Below, piece by piece: positions 15,681 through 24,347 of a stretch of 64,000 bases of DNA. Source of the DNA: JBBWZH01 sp035544115 (GTDB lineage: Bacteria; Actinomycetota; Actinomycetes; Mycobacteriales; CADCTP01). The notes beneath the pieces are model-generated. The model was given only the letters and a program-made list of their open reading frames with translations. It did no database searches and had not been told where the DNA came from. How positions within the stretch are numbered: the first letter of the stretch is position 1; each line of letters opens with the position of its first letter. The stretch covers positions 8,618,001 through 8,682,000 of the forward strand of contig OY970235.1 of NCBI GenBank assembly GCA_963714145.1. Reading direction: 5' to 3'. A program made the position numbers and the translations under genes.

Positions 15681-16765
15681 GCTCCCGCCACCAGCGGCGC
15701 GGCGAAGATCTCGAACGTCGGCGCGGCGTTGACCCCGGGGCTGCCCGGCAGCGGGTTGCGGAGCAGCCGGTTCATGTGGTCGCGGATCTGGAACATCCGC
15801 CACACCGCCTCCAGCAGGAGCTCGGGCTGGCCGGTGTAGGCGCGGGTGAGGAGCCCCAGGAAGTCGGCGTAGGACTCGTTGAACTCGACGGCGGCGGCCC
15901 GCAGCTCGGAGCCGTCCGGGTAGGCCGCGAGGGTCGCGTTCGGCAGCGACGGGTAGACCGCGTGCCAGTCGACGGCCACCGGCGGGCCGCTGGGCTGCCC
16001 CGGCTGATCTCCCTTCTGGTAGTACTGCTGGAGCTTGATCTGCTGGAACCGGTAGTAGTGGGCCAGCTCGCCCTCGCCGTCGTAGATGCCGCCGCCCAGG
16101 CCCTCGCCCTGCGCGGCGATCAGGCCGAGCGCGGCCAGGCCGGACTTGAGGTCGGTGACCGGGATCGCCTCCCCGCCGCCGGAGTAGAAGTACTCGGGGG
16201 TGATCTGGTGGCTGGGGTCGCCGACGAACAGCGTCCGCCCCTCGGCCTGGTACTCCGCGTGCAGGTACTCGAGGCCGCGTTCGATCTCCGCGTAGAACTC
16301 GCCGATGCTGTAGTACTGCATGTCCGGGTCGTCCGGGTCGGCCGCGAGCAGGTGCCGGGCCGACCGGGCCCGCGGCACCAGCCGGAGCTCCTTGGTCGGC
16401 GCCTTGGCCGGCCGCTCGATCTTCAGGAAGGTGTCGAGCGTGGCCTCGCTGAACGGGGCCAGGTCGACCTTGAAGTCCTTCTCGCCGTCCGGCAGGAAGG
16501 TCGGGTACGGCGGCACGAAGCCGGCCCGGGTGAGGTCGGGCGTGCCACCGGTGGCGTTCAGCACGTTCGCGGCGAGGCTCAGGTGCAGCATCTCCTCGAC
16601 GGCGACGACGCGCAGCACGTGCCGGGCGTCGGAGTTGGTCTCGGGGTGCAGCGAGTACAGGGCCGTCAGGTAGGGCGGGATCGTGGCGTGTTCCAGGCGC
16701 AGCGCCGAGTACAGGTAGCGGTGCAGCTGCTCGAGTGTGGTGATCTTGGGGGTGGCCTCAGACAT
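15677..16765 (-). CDS. Ferritin-like (VioB/imine-dimer-synthase type) protein
   Basis: A 362-residue protein. Residues 1-70 give the ferritin-like entry seen in VioB-type proteins: LRLEHATIPPYLTALYSL, then RVVAVEEMLHLSLAANVLNATGG, with E-x-x-H pairs able to bind two metals, followed by TFLPDGEKDFKVDLAPFSE. A second half carries IGEFYAEIERGLEYL and HYYRFQQIKL, which provide further E/H ligands. It lies between the GMC genes and small subunit 1. A redox, peroxide-removing or oxygen-activating task beside flavin oxidases is plausible but unproven. ATG 16774 is an alternative start. Confidence 0.78.
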   Translation of the reverse strand: MSEATPKITTLEQLHRYLYSALRLEHATIPPYLTALYSLHPETNSDARHVLRVVAVEEMLHLSLAANVLNATGGTPDLTRAGFVPPYPTFLPDGEKDFKVDLAPFSEATLDTFLKIERPAKAPTKELRLVPRARSARHLLAADPDDPDMQYYSIGEFYAEIERGLEYLHAEYQAEGRTLFVGDPSHQITPEYFYSGGGEAIPVTDLKSGLAALGLIAAQGEGLGGGIYDGEGELAHYYRFQQIKLQQYYQKGDQPGQPSGPPVAVDWHAVYPSLPNATLAAYPDGSELRAAAVEFNESYADFLGLLTRAYTGQPELLLEAVWRMFQIRDHMNRLLRNPLPGSPGVNAAPTFEIFAAPLVAGA

Positions 16766-16783
16766 CTGCCTCACCAGCCGTGG

Positions 16784-18667
16784 TCAGTGGGCGGCGGAGA
16801 CGGCGAGCGGGGCCGACTCCCTGCGGACTTGCTCGACCATGCGCCTGGCGCTGCGGTAGCAGAGGGCGGCGAGGGTGAGCGTGACGTTCGCCGTGCCGAT
16901 CGTCGGCATGCTGCCGCCGCCGGCCAGGTAGAGGTTCTCGTGCTCCCACGAGCGCATCGTGGAGTCCACCACCGAGTTCGCCGGGGCGGTGCCCATGACG
17001 TGCGTGCCGGCCAGGTGGTTGCCGCCACGGATGCAGTAGCCGTTCCCCTCGTGGGTGACGTAGCCGTAGTCGGCCGGGTCGTAGTACGTGTGGTCCTCGG
17101 CGCCGAGCCGCTCGAAGATCCGGCGGGCCAGCCGCCGCCCGTACGCGACGCCCCGCATCGTGTAGTCGGGGACGCTGTAGGAGATGACCGGGCGCATGTT
17201 GCCGAGCTGGTCGCGGTACGCGGGGTCGACGGTCACCCGGTTGCTCGGGCTCGGCGGCACCTCGATCATGTAGGCCAGCAGGAGCTGGCGCGAGATCTGG
17301 TTCACCAGCGCGTTCCGCAGGGCCGGGCCGAACTTGTTCTGCGCGTCCACGATGGCGTGCAGGTCCGAGTACGGCGAGCCGGTCGCCCACCCCCAGCCGT
17401 CGTTGTGGATGTCGATGGCGAACGCGGCCTGCTGCCGCCGGAACGACCCGCCGCGCAGGTCGACGATGCCGCCGGTGCAGACGGTCCCCCGCATCGTGCC
17501 GGCGATCTCCGGCAGCAGCGCCCAGCAGAGGATGTACGCGTGGTCCATCAGGTTGCGGCCCATCAGGCCGGCGCTGTCGCGCAGCCCCGAGGCCAGCATC
17601 AGCCGGGCGTTCTCGATCGCGTTCGCGGCCAGCACGAAGATACGCCCGCGGGCGGTCCGGGTGACGTAGTCGGCCGAGGACGGGTCGCGGTACTGCCGGT
17701 ACTCCAGGTGGCTCACCCGGCCGGTCACCGGGTCGACGTGGACCTTGTAGCCGACCGCCTGCGCGACGAAGTCGACCCCCTTGCCTAGCGCCTTCGCCAG
17801 CGTCTTCCCCGCGTGGTACTTGGCCTGCACCGGGCACAGCGGGACGCAGTTGTTGTTCCCCTGGCAGCGCTCGCCCTCCTGCACCTGGTGGGTGCTCACC
17901 GCCCCGGTCGGCAGGTACCCCTTCCCGCCGTCGTAGGCCGGGTTCGGGACGCCGTTGCGGCCCTGCGCGAACGGCCGCACCCGCAGCGTGTGGCTCTCGC
18001 CGTCCAGCTTGACCTCGGTGCCGTCCACCCCGCGGCCGACCACTGTGTCCAGATAGGACAGTGGGATGCCGCGCATCGGGAACACGTAGCCGGGCGGGAA
18101 CGTGACCCCCAGGTAGGTCTGCTCGGCCACGTCGGCCGACACGCCGATCTCCCGCTCCGCCTGCTGGTAGTACGGCTCGAGCTCGGCATAGTCGACCGGC
18201 CAGTCCAGTCCCTGGCCGAACCGGCTGGCCGTGTCGAAGTCCTCCGGCAGCATCCGCGGGGTCTTCGCCTCCCAGTGCAGCGTGGTGCCGCCGAGGACCC
18301 TGGTGTACGTGGTGTCGGTGCAGTAGGGGCCGTTCTGCACCAGGTAGCTGGCCGTGTCCGGCTGGCCGGGGACGATCGGCCGCGCGTCGGTACTCCTGGG
18401 CATCGGCGCGTTGGGGTTGCGCGGGAACGGGGACTGGTTGTCCTTCGAGGTGGCGGAGTAGAAGCGCGAGAGGTAGCCCTCGTAGCCGGTCAGGGTCATG
18501 TCCTCGGCCGGCCCGGCCTCGACGATGAGCACCCGCAGGTCGGCCTGGCTCAGCTCGTGCGCGATGATCGACCCGGCGACCCCGCCACCGACGATGACGG
18601 CGTCGTAGACGGTCTCGGACGCGTCGCTTGGATCGGTACGGTTAGCGGCTCCCTGCGGAAAGATCAC
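16784..18667 (-). CDS. GMC-family FAD-dependent sugar oxidoreductase, copy 1
   Basis: A 627-residue flavoprotein. VIVGGGVAGSIIAHEL near residue 27 is the FAD dinucleotide loop, ending in LIVEAGPAED. The C-terminal GMC active-site region reads GGNHLAGTHVMGTAP and later GTANVTLTLAAL, giving the His/Asn pair. A cysteine cluster C-x5-C-x3-C (CQGNNNCVPLC, about residue 269) matches three cysteines that bind a [3Fe-4S] cluster in bacterial FAD-glucose dehydrogenase. It has no signal peptide. Starts at GTG 18667 after GGAGAAGGGAA. It should oxidise a sugar or glycoside hydroxyl; the electron acceptor is not encoded nearby. Confidence 0.85.
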   Translation of the reverse strand: MIFPQGAANRTDPSDASETVYDAVIVGGGVAGSIIAHELSQADLRVLIVEAGPAEDMTLTGYEGYLSRFYSATSKDNQSPFPRNPNAPMPRSTDARPIVPGQPDTASYLVQNGPYCTDTTYTRVLGGTTLHWEAKTPRMLPEDFDTASRFGQGLDWPVDYAELEPYYQQAEREIGVSADVAEQTYLGVTFPPGYVFPMRGIPLSYLDTVVGRGVDGTEVKLDGESHTLRVRPFAQGRNGVPNPAYDGGKGYLPTGAVSTHQVQEGERCQGNNNCVPLCPVQAKYHAGKTLAKALGKGVDFVAQAVGYKVHVDPVTGRVSHLEYRQYRDPSSADYVTRTARGRIFVLAANAIENARLMLASGLRDSAGLMGRNLMDHAYILCWALLPEIAGTMRGTVCTGGIVDLRGGSFRRQQAAFAIDIHNDGWGWATGSPYSDLHAIVDAQNKFGPALRNALVNQISRQLLLAYMIEVPPSPSNRVTVDPAYRDQLGNMRPVISYSVPDYTMRGVAYGRRLARRIFERLGAEDHTYYDPADYGYVTHEGNGYCIRGGNHLAGTHVMGTAPANSVVDSTMRSWEHENLYLAGGGSMPTIGTANVTLTLAALCYRSARRMVEQVRRESAPLAVSAAH

Positions 18668-18713
18668 GAGGGGTTCCCTTCTCCTGGTGTCCGGGCGGTC
18701 CGCCGCCGGGCCC

Positions 18714-20522
18714 TCACCCAGCCAGCTCCGTGGTCATCTGCTTCGCCGTGCGCAGGGTGAGCGCGGCCATGGTCAGCGTCGGGTTCGAGGTGCCCATCGT
18801 GGGGAAGCTGCCGCCGCCGACGAGGTAGAGGTTGCGGTGCTGCCACGACCGCTGGTCCGGGTCGACGACGGAGCTCTCCGCGCTGCCGCCCATCACGTGG
18901 GTGCCGGCGAGGTGGCCCATGCCGTGGTAGTGGAAGACCTGGTCGCCGTACGGGACCGACGGGAACCAGGTGCCCCGCTCCGGGTCGGTGCAGTCCTGGA
19001 TGCCGGCCTGGCTGAACACCTGGCGGTAGACCTCGGTCGCCGCGGCCATCCCGGCGAGGGTGTAGTCGTCGAGGTGGTAGCTGAGCACCGGCCGCGGGTT
19101 GCCCAGCGGGTCGACGTGCCGCGGGTCGATGCTGACGCTGTTGTCCGGCGACGGCAGCTGCTCGACCGCGATGGAGAACCTGACCTGGCGGGGCAGCGTC
19201 TGCGCCAGGTGGTCCCGCAGCCGGGTGCCGAACAGGCCGGCCCCGGTCACCGCACCGGCCACGGTGCTGTCGGGCGCGCCGGTCGCCGCCCGCCACCCGT
19301 CGTTGCCGATGTCGAACCGGAACGCGGCGTGCCGGGCCCGGAACGCCCCGCCGCGCAGATCCTCGATCCCGGCCGTGGACAGCGGGCCCCGGAAGGCGCC
19401 GACCGGGACCGGCGCGAGCCCCCAGGCGTAGAGCGCGGGATGGTCCATCAGGCCCTTGCCGATCAGGTCGCCCGCGCCGCCCCGGCCGGCCAGCCCGGAC
19501 GCCAGCAGCAGCCGGGCGTTCTCCACCGAGTGCGCGGCGAGTACGTAGCTGCGGCCCTTGGCCACGTGCACGGTGTGCCGCGGCGACGACGGGTCGGCGT
19601 AGCGCTGGTACTCGATGCCGGTGACCGCGCCGCTGACCGGGTCGACTAGCACCTTCGACGCCACCGCCTGCGCGATCACCTCCAGGTTGCGCCGGTCGGC
19701 CTGCGCCAGCGTCTTGCCCGCGTGGTACCTGGCCTGGATCGGGCAGATCGGGGTGCACGCGGTATTGCCCGCGCACCGCTCGCCGAGGTCGTGCACCGCG
19801 GCGTCGGTGGCGTAACCGTCGACGGCGCCGACCGGCCGGTAGTCGCCGCGGGGGATCGAGTTGCGGGCCGCCGGATAGTTGCGGACGGTCAGCCGGACCG
19901 ACCCCGCGCCAACGTCCACCGCCATCCCGTCGACGGCGTCGGCGAGCACCTGGTCTGAGTAGCTGGGCGGCACCCGGCGCATCGGGTAGTCGTAGCCGTC
20001 CGGGAACTCGATACCGAGGTGGGCCTGCTCGGCGACGTCGGCCGACACGCCGAGCTCCCACTCGGCCTCGCGGTAGAACGGCTCCAGCTCGGCGTACCCG
20101 ATCGGCCAGTCGCGGCCCACGCCGTAGCGGGACCGGAGCTGGAAGTCCTCGGGCAGCATCCGCAGGCTGACCCCGAGCCAGTGCAGCGTCGAACCGCCCT
20201 GCAGCCGGGTGTACGTGCTGGCGAACGGGGACGGGCCGCGCTGCACGAAGTACCCGTCGCCGGTCCGGACGTCGGCCGGGTCCGGCTGGGGCGCGTTCGC
20301 GGCCGGCGGCCACGCCGACTCGGCGCCCTTGCTGGTGGCGGTGTAGAAGTGCTCCAGGTGCCGGGTGTAGCCGTCGAACGTCCACGCCGTGGCCGGCCCG
20401 GCCTCGAGCAGCAGCACCCGCAGGCCGGAGCGGGTGAGCCGGTTCGCGAGCAGCGCGCCGTTGACGCCGGCGCCGACCACCACGACGTCGTGGCCGCTGT
20501 GTCCGTTGGCTCGCTCGCTCAC
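18714..20522 (-). CDS. GMC-family FAD-dependent sugar oxidoreductase, copy 2
   Basis: A 602-residue paralogue of the neighbouring GMC gene. It has VVVGAGVNGALLANRL for FAD, the same C-x5-C-x3-C cluster (CAGNTACTPIC) followed by ARYHAGKTLA, and C-terminal GMGHLAGTHVMGGS plus GTSNPTLTMAAL for the active-site His/Asn. The start is GTG 20522, which overlaps the stop of the small-subunit gene (GTGA); the longer frame to 20684 lies inside that gene. The two GMC proteins share architecture but differ enough to suggest different substrates or a heteromeric complex. Confidence 0.85.
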   Translation of the reverse strand: MSERANGHSGHDVVVVGAGVNGALLANRLTRSGLRVLLLEAGPATAWTFDGYTRHLEHFYTATSKGAESAWPPAANAPQPDPADVRTGDGYFVQRGPSPFASTYTRLQGGSTLHWLGVSLRMLPEDFQLRSRYGVGRDWPIGYAELEPFYREAEWELGVSADVAEQAHLGIEFPDGYDYPMRRVPPSYSDQVLADAVDGMAVDVGAGSVRLTVRNYPAARNSIPRGDYRPVGAVDGYATDAAVHDLGERCAGNTACTPICPIQARYHAGKTLAQADRRNLEVIAQAVASKVLVDPVSGAVTGIEYQRYADPSSPRHTVHVAKGRSYVLAAHSVENARLLLASGLAGRGGAGDLIGKGLMDHPALYAWGLAPVPVGAFRGPLSTAGIEDLRGGAFRARHAAFRFDIGNDGWRAATGAPDSTVAGAVTGAGLFGTRLRDHLAQTLPRQVRFSIAVEQLPSPDNSVSIDPRHVDPLGNPRPVLSYHLDDYTLAGMAAATEVYRQVFSQAGIQDCTDPERGTWFPSVPYGDQVFHYHGMGHLAGTHVMGGSAESSVVDPDQRSWQHRNLYLVGGGSFPTMGTSNPTLTMAALTLRTAKQMTTELAG

Positions 20523-21034
20523 CGGCCGGCCCCCTCCGGTGCCGCGGCCCACGCGCCGTAGCCCTGCTGCAGCGCGCCCGCCGGGTGCGCACCGGCGGCT
20601 ATCCACTGCAGGCCCGCCTGGTAGGCCGGGGCCGACACGACGTGGTCGGTGTCCAGCGGCGAGGTCCCGTAGGCGGCCCGCCACTCCGCCGGCAGGGCCG
20701 TCCAGCTCCCGCGGTACCAGAGCAGGATGACGTTGCGCGCCACCGGCCCCAGCTTCGGGTCGGCGAGGATCGCCGGCCCGACCGCCGGCTCGCGGTCGGC
20801 GCCCCGGGGCAGGCCGCGCGCGGCGGTCAGCAGCTCGTCGAGCACCCCCGGCGGCAGCACGGCGTCCAGCACGCTCAGGTAGCTGTCGGTCTGCCCGGTC
20901 CCGGCCAGCCAGACCCGGCCGAACCCGGTCAGCAGCTCCGACAGCGCGAGGAACTCCTCCGTCCGGGCGCCGTCGCCGCGCTCGGCGGTGAGGACCGCGG
21001 CGGTCGGCCGGACGGCACCGTCCCGTTCGGACAC
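20519..21034 (-). CDS. GMC-oxidoreductase small subunit, copy 2
   Basis: A 171-residue paralogue of the small subunit at 15099-15680. Shared blocks include LTGFGRVWLAGTGQTDSYLS, LGPVARNVILLWYRGSWTALP and AYQAGLQWIAAGAHPAGAL. No Tat or Sec signal is visible. It begins with GTG 4 bases after the glucoamylase stop and overlaps GMC copy 2 by four bases, so the pair small subunit 2 plus GMC 2 is translationally coupled. This mirrors the order found for FAD-dependent dehydrogenases, where the small subunit is needed for folding or export of the flavoprotein. Confidence 0.74.
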   Translation of the reverse strand: MSERDGAVRPTAAVLTAERGDGARTEEFLALSELLTGFGRVWLAGTGQTDSYLSVLDAVLPPGVLDELLTAARGLPRGADREPAVGPAILADPKLGPVARNVILLWYRGSWTALPAEWRAAYGTSPLDTDHVVSAPAYQAGLQWIAAGAHPAGALQQGYGAWAAAPEGAGR

Positions 21035-21038
21035 CGTC

Positions 21039-22442
21039 TCAGCCCTGGACGTCGCGGGCCGTCTTGGCCCGCACGGCCGACAGGAACGCCGCGTAGCTCC
21101 AGGTGAGGTCCTGCACGCTCTTCTCGTAGCCGGTCGTGCCGTCGAACTGCTCGCTGAGTTCGAGGTTGTCGCTGTGGTAGATGACCGCCTGGAGCATGGC
21201 GTCCCCGGCGCCGGCCAGCGCGGCGGCGGTCTGCTCCGGCGTGCTCTCCGGGCCGATGTCGACCTGGCCGAAGAACCCGGCGGACAGGTCGTCGTACGGG
21301 ACGGTGTGCGTCGTGCCGATCTGGGTGGCCAGGCGGTAGTACAGCTCGGCGAAGTTGCACGTGCACAGCGCCCAGGGGTGGCCGCCGGCGATCGGATCGG
21401 CCACGTCGCCGTCGTAGGTGTCGGCCGGGTAGCGGCCCAGCATCGGCCCGACGCCGAGCTCCTGGTCGGCCAGGTTGATCGGGTAGACCGCCGGCGAGGC
21501 GCTGTCGGACCACTGCTGGCGCAGCCGCGCCGCGGTGGCCAGCAGCCTGGTGTCGGTGCACGGGATGGCGCCGTAGATGCTGGCCTGCACGATATCGATG
21601 TTCGGGTCGTAGCCCTCGACGATCGGGGTCGGGGTTGCGGCGGACGCCAGCACGCTCAGGTACTGGGTGCCGTTCCAGTGGCCCGACAGGGCGGACTCCA
21701 GCCAGGAGATGGCCGCGGCGGTGTCCGGCGGCACGGCGATCCCGAGCGTGTTGGCGGAGATCGCGCGCAGGCACCGGAGCTGGACCGCGCGGGCGAAGAA
21801 CGAGTAGCCGGAGTGCTCCTCCCACAGGTTCGTGGTGGCGTCCTGGTACACCCCCAGCAGGAAGTTCAGGTTCGTGCGGATGATCTGCGTCGCGACCTTC
21901 CGGGTGGCCGTGTCGAGCTCCGGGAAGGCCTGGAGGATGGCCAGCGTCTGCAGCGCCGGCCCGTCGCTCTGCTCGCTCCACGGGCGGGCCCGGCCGTCGA
22001 TCGTGAAGCACGCGTGCGCCAGCGTGGGCGTGGCGTTGTCCTGGCAGGTCTTGGCGAACGTGACGTAGTCGATGAGCGACTGGTCGCCGGCACCGGGCCG
22101 GGTCGGCACCGAGGCGGCCGCGAGCTCGATCGCGGTGATGGCCGCGTCGCGGATCCAGTTGAAGATGTAGTCCTGGTCCACGCCGGGCGTGCTGGCGGGG
22201 TACGACGAGGCGGCGATGACGCATCCCGGCTTCGAGAAGGTCCCCGGGTCGGCCGGATCGGTGAACTTGAACCCGTTGCTCGCCACGTTGCGCAGCATGA
22301 GCGCGTACATGTGCTGCGCCACGGCTTGCAGGTCGGACTGTCGCAGGCCGGCCTGGGGCCGCATCTTCGGCGCCGCGAGGCGGCCAGGCCCTGACCTGGC
22401 TCGCACAAACGTGGTATCCGGTGCGACGAGCGTTGCGGTCAT
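21039..22442 (-). CDS. GH15 glucoamylase-like protein, first gene of the sugar-oxidation operon
   Basis: A 467-residue GH15 domain of the fungal glucoamylase type. DYIFNWIRDAAI, NLWEEHSGYSFFARAVQLR (general-acid glutamate in W-E-E) and LSEQFDGTTGYEKSVQDLTW (general-base glutamate in S-E-Q) are in the right order. The enzyme type releases glucose from non-reducing ends of alpha-glucans or related glucosides. No signal peptide or starch-binding domain is present, so it may act inside the cell. ATG 22442 is preferred over the preceding GTG because GAGGAG sits 6 bases before it. It heads a tightly spaced eight-gene operon. Confidence 0.87.
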   Translation of the reverse strand: MTATLVAPDTTFVRARSGPGRLAAPKMRPQAGLRQSDLQAVAQHMYALMLRNVASNGFKFTDPADPGTFSKPGCVIAASSYPASTPGVDQDYIFNWIRDAAITAIELAAASVPTRPGAGDQSLIDYVTFAKTCQDNATPTLAHACFTIDGRARPWSEQSDGPALQTLAILQAFPELDTATRKVATQIIRTNLNFLLGVYQDATTNLWEEHSGYSFFARAVQLRCLRAISANTLGIAVPPDTAAAISWLESALSGHWNGTQYLSVLASAATPTPIVEGYDPNIDIVQASIYGAIPCTDTRLLATAARLRQQWSDSASPAVYPINLADQELGVGPMLGRYPADTYDGDVADPIAGGHPWALCTCNFAELYYRLATQIGTTHTVPYDDLSAGFFGQVDIGPESTPEQTAAALAGAGDAMLQAVIYHSDNLELSEQFDGTTGYEKSVQDLTWSYAAFLSAVRAKTARDVQG

Positions 22443-22728
22443 CACGGTCTCCTCGATCGAAGTTCCCGTCGTCGGCGCGACGGCATATCGCCGCCAGCCT
22501 GTCTTCCAGCCGGACTCGCGCCGCCGGCCTGGCTTGGTGACCGCGCGCGGGCGCGGCTGCTGCGCTGCGGTCGGCTCGTGGGCGGGCCGCTGCGGCGGCT
22601 ACCGGCGGCCGGGCGCCGACGTCATTCCGCTGTCCGGGCGTCCACAGGGTGGGTCGTTCGACGTTCCGGCCGGCCCGCGCTGCCCGGGCGGCTGCGCCCG
22701 GTGGCCGCTGGACTGCTCGGCGCGCTGG

Positions 22729-23160
22729 CTAGCGCGCCGGCGAACTCTCGTCGCGGGTCCAGACCAGCTCGTTGACGCTGTCGTCCGCCATCGGCGGCGT
22801 TCGCAGGATGAGTTCGTCACCCTCGGCTACGAACGGCCGGACCTGCTTCTCGCCCGACCAGTTCGGGAAGAGGCTGCCGTCGATGTAGTGGACGACGCTC
22901 TCGCCCTCCAGCTCGTAGGAGCCGAAGTAGGCGAGGTAGGTGGAGTACGCGGCGGCTCGTGCCGCCGTCTCACCACCCAGCGCGTCGTCGGTCGCCAGCG
23001 GCGGCCGCTCCGCCGCCATGAGATGCACGGCCATCCGGCCATTCGTGGCATAAATGAGCTGCCCACGCGCATCTGCCCCGAGTGGATATTTGACCGACCC
23101 GTCCGCACCGATTCTGCGCCACGCGATCAGCCTCCAGACGCCCTCCAGCCAATCAGCCAC
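22729..23160 (-). CDS. Lipocalin-like domain protein
   Basis: A 143-residue protein of the small lipocalin-like family (pfam Lipocalin_5 type). LEGVWRLIAWRRIGADGSV starts it, with GQLIYATNGRMAVHLMA, then AYFGSYELEGESVVHYIDGS and WSGEKQVRPFVAEGDELILR as barrel strands. Members are secondary-metabolism-associated or stress proteins with unknown ligands. The start is a GTG without a clear Shine-Dalgarno and remains uncertain. The 280 bases to its left hold nothing I can name and presumably carry the promoter of the glucoamylase operon. Confidence 0.75.
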   Translation of the reverse strand: MADWLEGVWRLIAWRRIGADGSVKYPLGADARGQLIYATNGRMAVHLMAAERPPLATDDALGGETAARAAAYSTYLAYFGSYELEGESVVHYIDGSLFPNWSGEKQVRPFVAEGDELILRTPPMADDSVNELVWTRDESSPAR

Positions 23161-23742
23161 CAGGCGATTTTCGGCGCGCCGACCGAAGGTGTCAAGGTGC
23201 TATTTCGGGGCCGGCTGGTATTGGCCGGTATCGGGTCCGAACACTTCGGCGAGCATTCTGGAATCCATCTTCTGAAGCGCTGAGAAGTAACGGCGCGGTA
23301 CCCGCTGGATTTGATTGAACTCCTGGTCACAGGGGTGCTCGACCGCGATCGTGGCATCCGTCCGGCCGATCGGCGCGGCGCCCCGACCGCTCGGCCGACC
23401 CGCACCTGTGCACAGGGGGCCCCGCCCAGGTGGGGCCGGTGCCACAGCCCACCAGATCGTTACCGCGGCCGCGTCACCGGTACTCGGCGGCGCGAACTGG
23501 AGGAACATTCCAACGCCGCAATGCGACCCGACGGCATGGACCGCCGGCCGCGGCTCGACGTCGGCCGGCACGGCCTTTCCGGCGCGATATCTCGAAGCAG
23601 CGCCGGACGAGTCGGTACGGCGTGAACTCCGCAATACATCGGCACCGCCGGGTGCACGTGCCGGCGAGGCAGGCCGGCGTCCGGGCCGTCGCCCTCGTAG
23701 ACTGCGGCGGGAGAGGCGGGCAACCCGGGAGGGGTGGGTCGG
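23161..23742. other. 580-base gap; weak minus-strand frame ending at 23200
   Basis: The minus strand is open in one frame and ends with RVPRRYFSALQKMDSRMLAE and a TAG at 23200-23202. The last ~45 residues look more protein-like than the rest, but third positions are far less G/C-rich than in real neighbours and no start codon with a ribosome-binding site stands out. It may be the tail of a decayed gene. Nothing else was recognised. Confidence 0.25.
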
Positions 23743-24303
23743 ATGGGCACGGTGGCGTGGCCCGACCATCTGCTGACCCTCGCCGAGTGGGACGCGCTGC
23801 CGGCGGACACCACGCACCGTGTTGAGCTGGTCGAGGGAGTTCTGCTGGTGACGCCACGGCCCGTCTCGCTGCATCAGCGCGCCATGGTCCGGCTGACCAC
23901 CGAACTCGATCGCCAGCTTCCGTACGCGAAGACCGCATTGGCCGACGTGGAGGTGCTGATCGACGCCGCGTTCCCGGCGACGGTACGGGCCCCGGACGTT
24001 GTCGTCGTGCCGACGGCGGTGGCCGAGCGGAACCCGGCCCGGTACGAGGCGGTGGACGTGCTGCTGGCGGTGGAGATCGTGTCGCCGGGCAGCGGCCGGA
24101 TCGACCGGGTGCACAAGCTCGCCGACTACGCCGCGGCCGGAATCGCGCACTACTGGATCGTCGACGTCGACCCGCCGGTCTCGCTGACCGGCTACCTGCT
24201 GGTTGACGGCAACTACGAGCTGATGATCGAGAGTGCCGGCGTCGTCGAGGTCACGTCGCCGGTCCCCATCCGGTTCGATCTGGACGCGCTGACCCGCCGC
24301 TGA
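23743..24303 (+). CDS. Uma2-family (DUF820) putative restriction-endonuclease-fold protein
   Basis: A 186-residue protein of the Uma2 family. Features are LTLAEWDALPADTTHRVELVEG, VSLHQRAMVRLTTEL, VRAPDVVVVPTAVAE and VLLAVEIVSPGSGRIDRVHKL; the D-x(n)-E-I-V-S-P motif with the downstream K resembles a PD-(D/E)xK nuclease site, and IAHYWIVDVD completes the fold. The family is abundant in cyanobacteria and actinobacteria and its biological role is unsettled. ATG 23743 follows GGGAGG; GTG 23734 is possible. Confidence 0.82.
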   Translation: MGTVAWPDHLLTLAEWDALPADTTHRVELVEGVLLVTPRPVSLHQRAMVRLTTELDRQLPYAKTALADVEVLIDAAFPATVRAPDVVVVPTAVAERNPARYEAVDVLLAVEIVSPGSGRIDRVHKLADYAAAGIAHYWIVDVDPPVSLTGYLLVDGNYELMIESAGVVEVTSPVPIRFDLDALTRR

Positions 24304-24347
24304 TCCGGGCCCGGCGGGTGATCCGGGCCCGGCGGGCCGGCCTCCGG

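Noticed and set aside
15776..17788. 670-codon plus-strand frame across the ferritin-like and GMC genes
   Set aside because: Antisense to clear enzymes and composed of valine/arginine/glycine runs without any domain; an artefact of GC-rich third positions.
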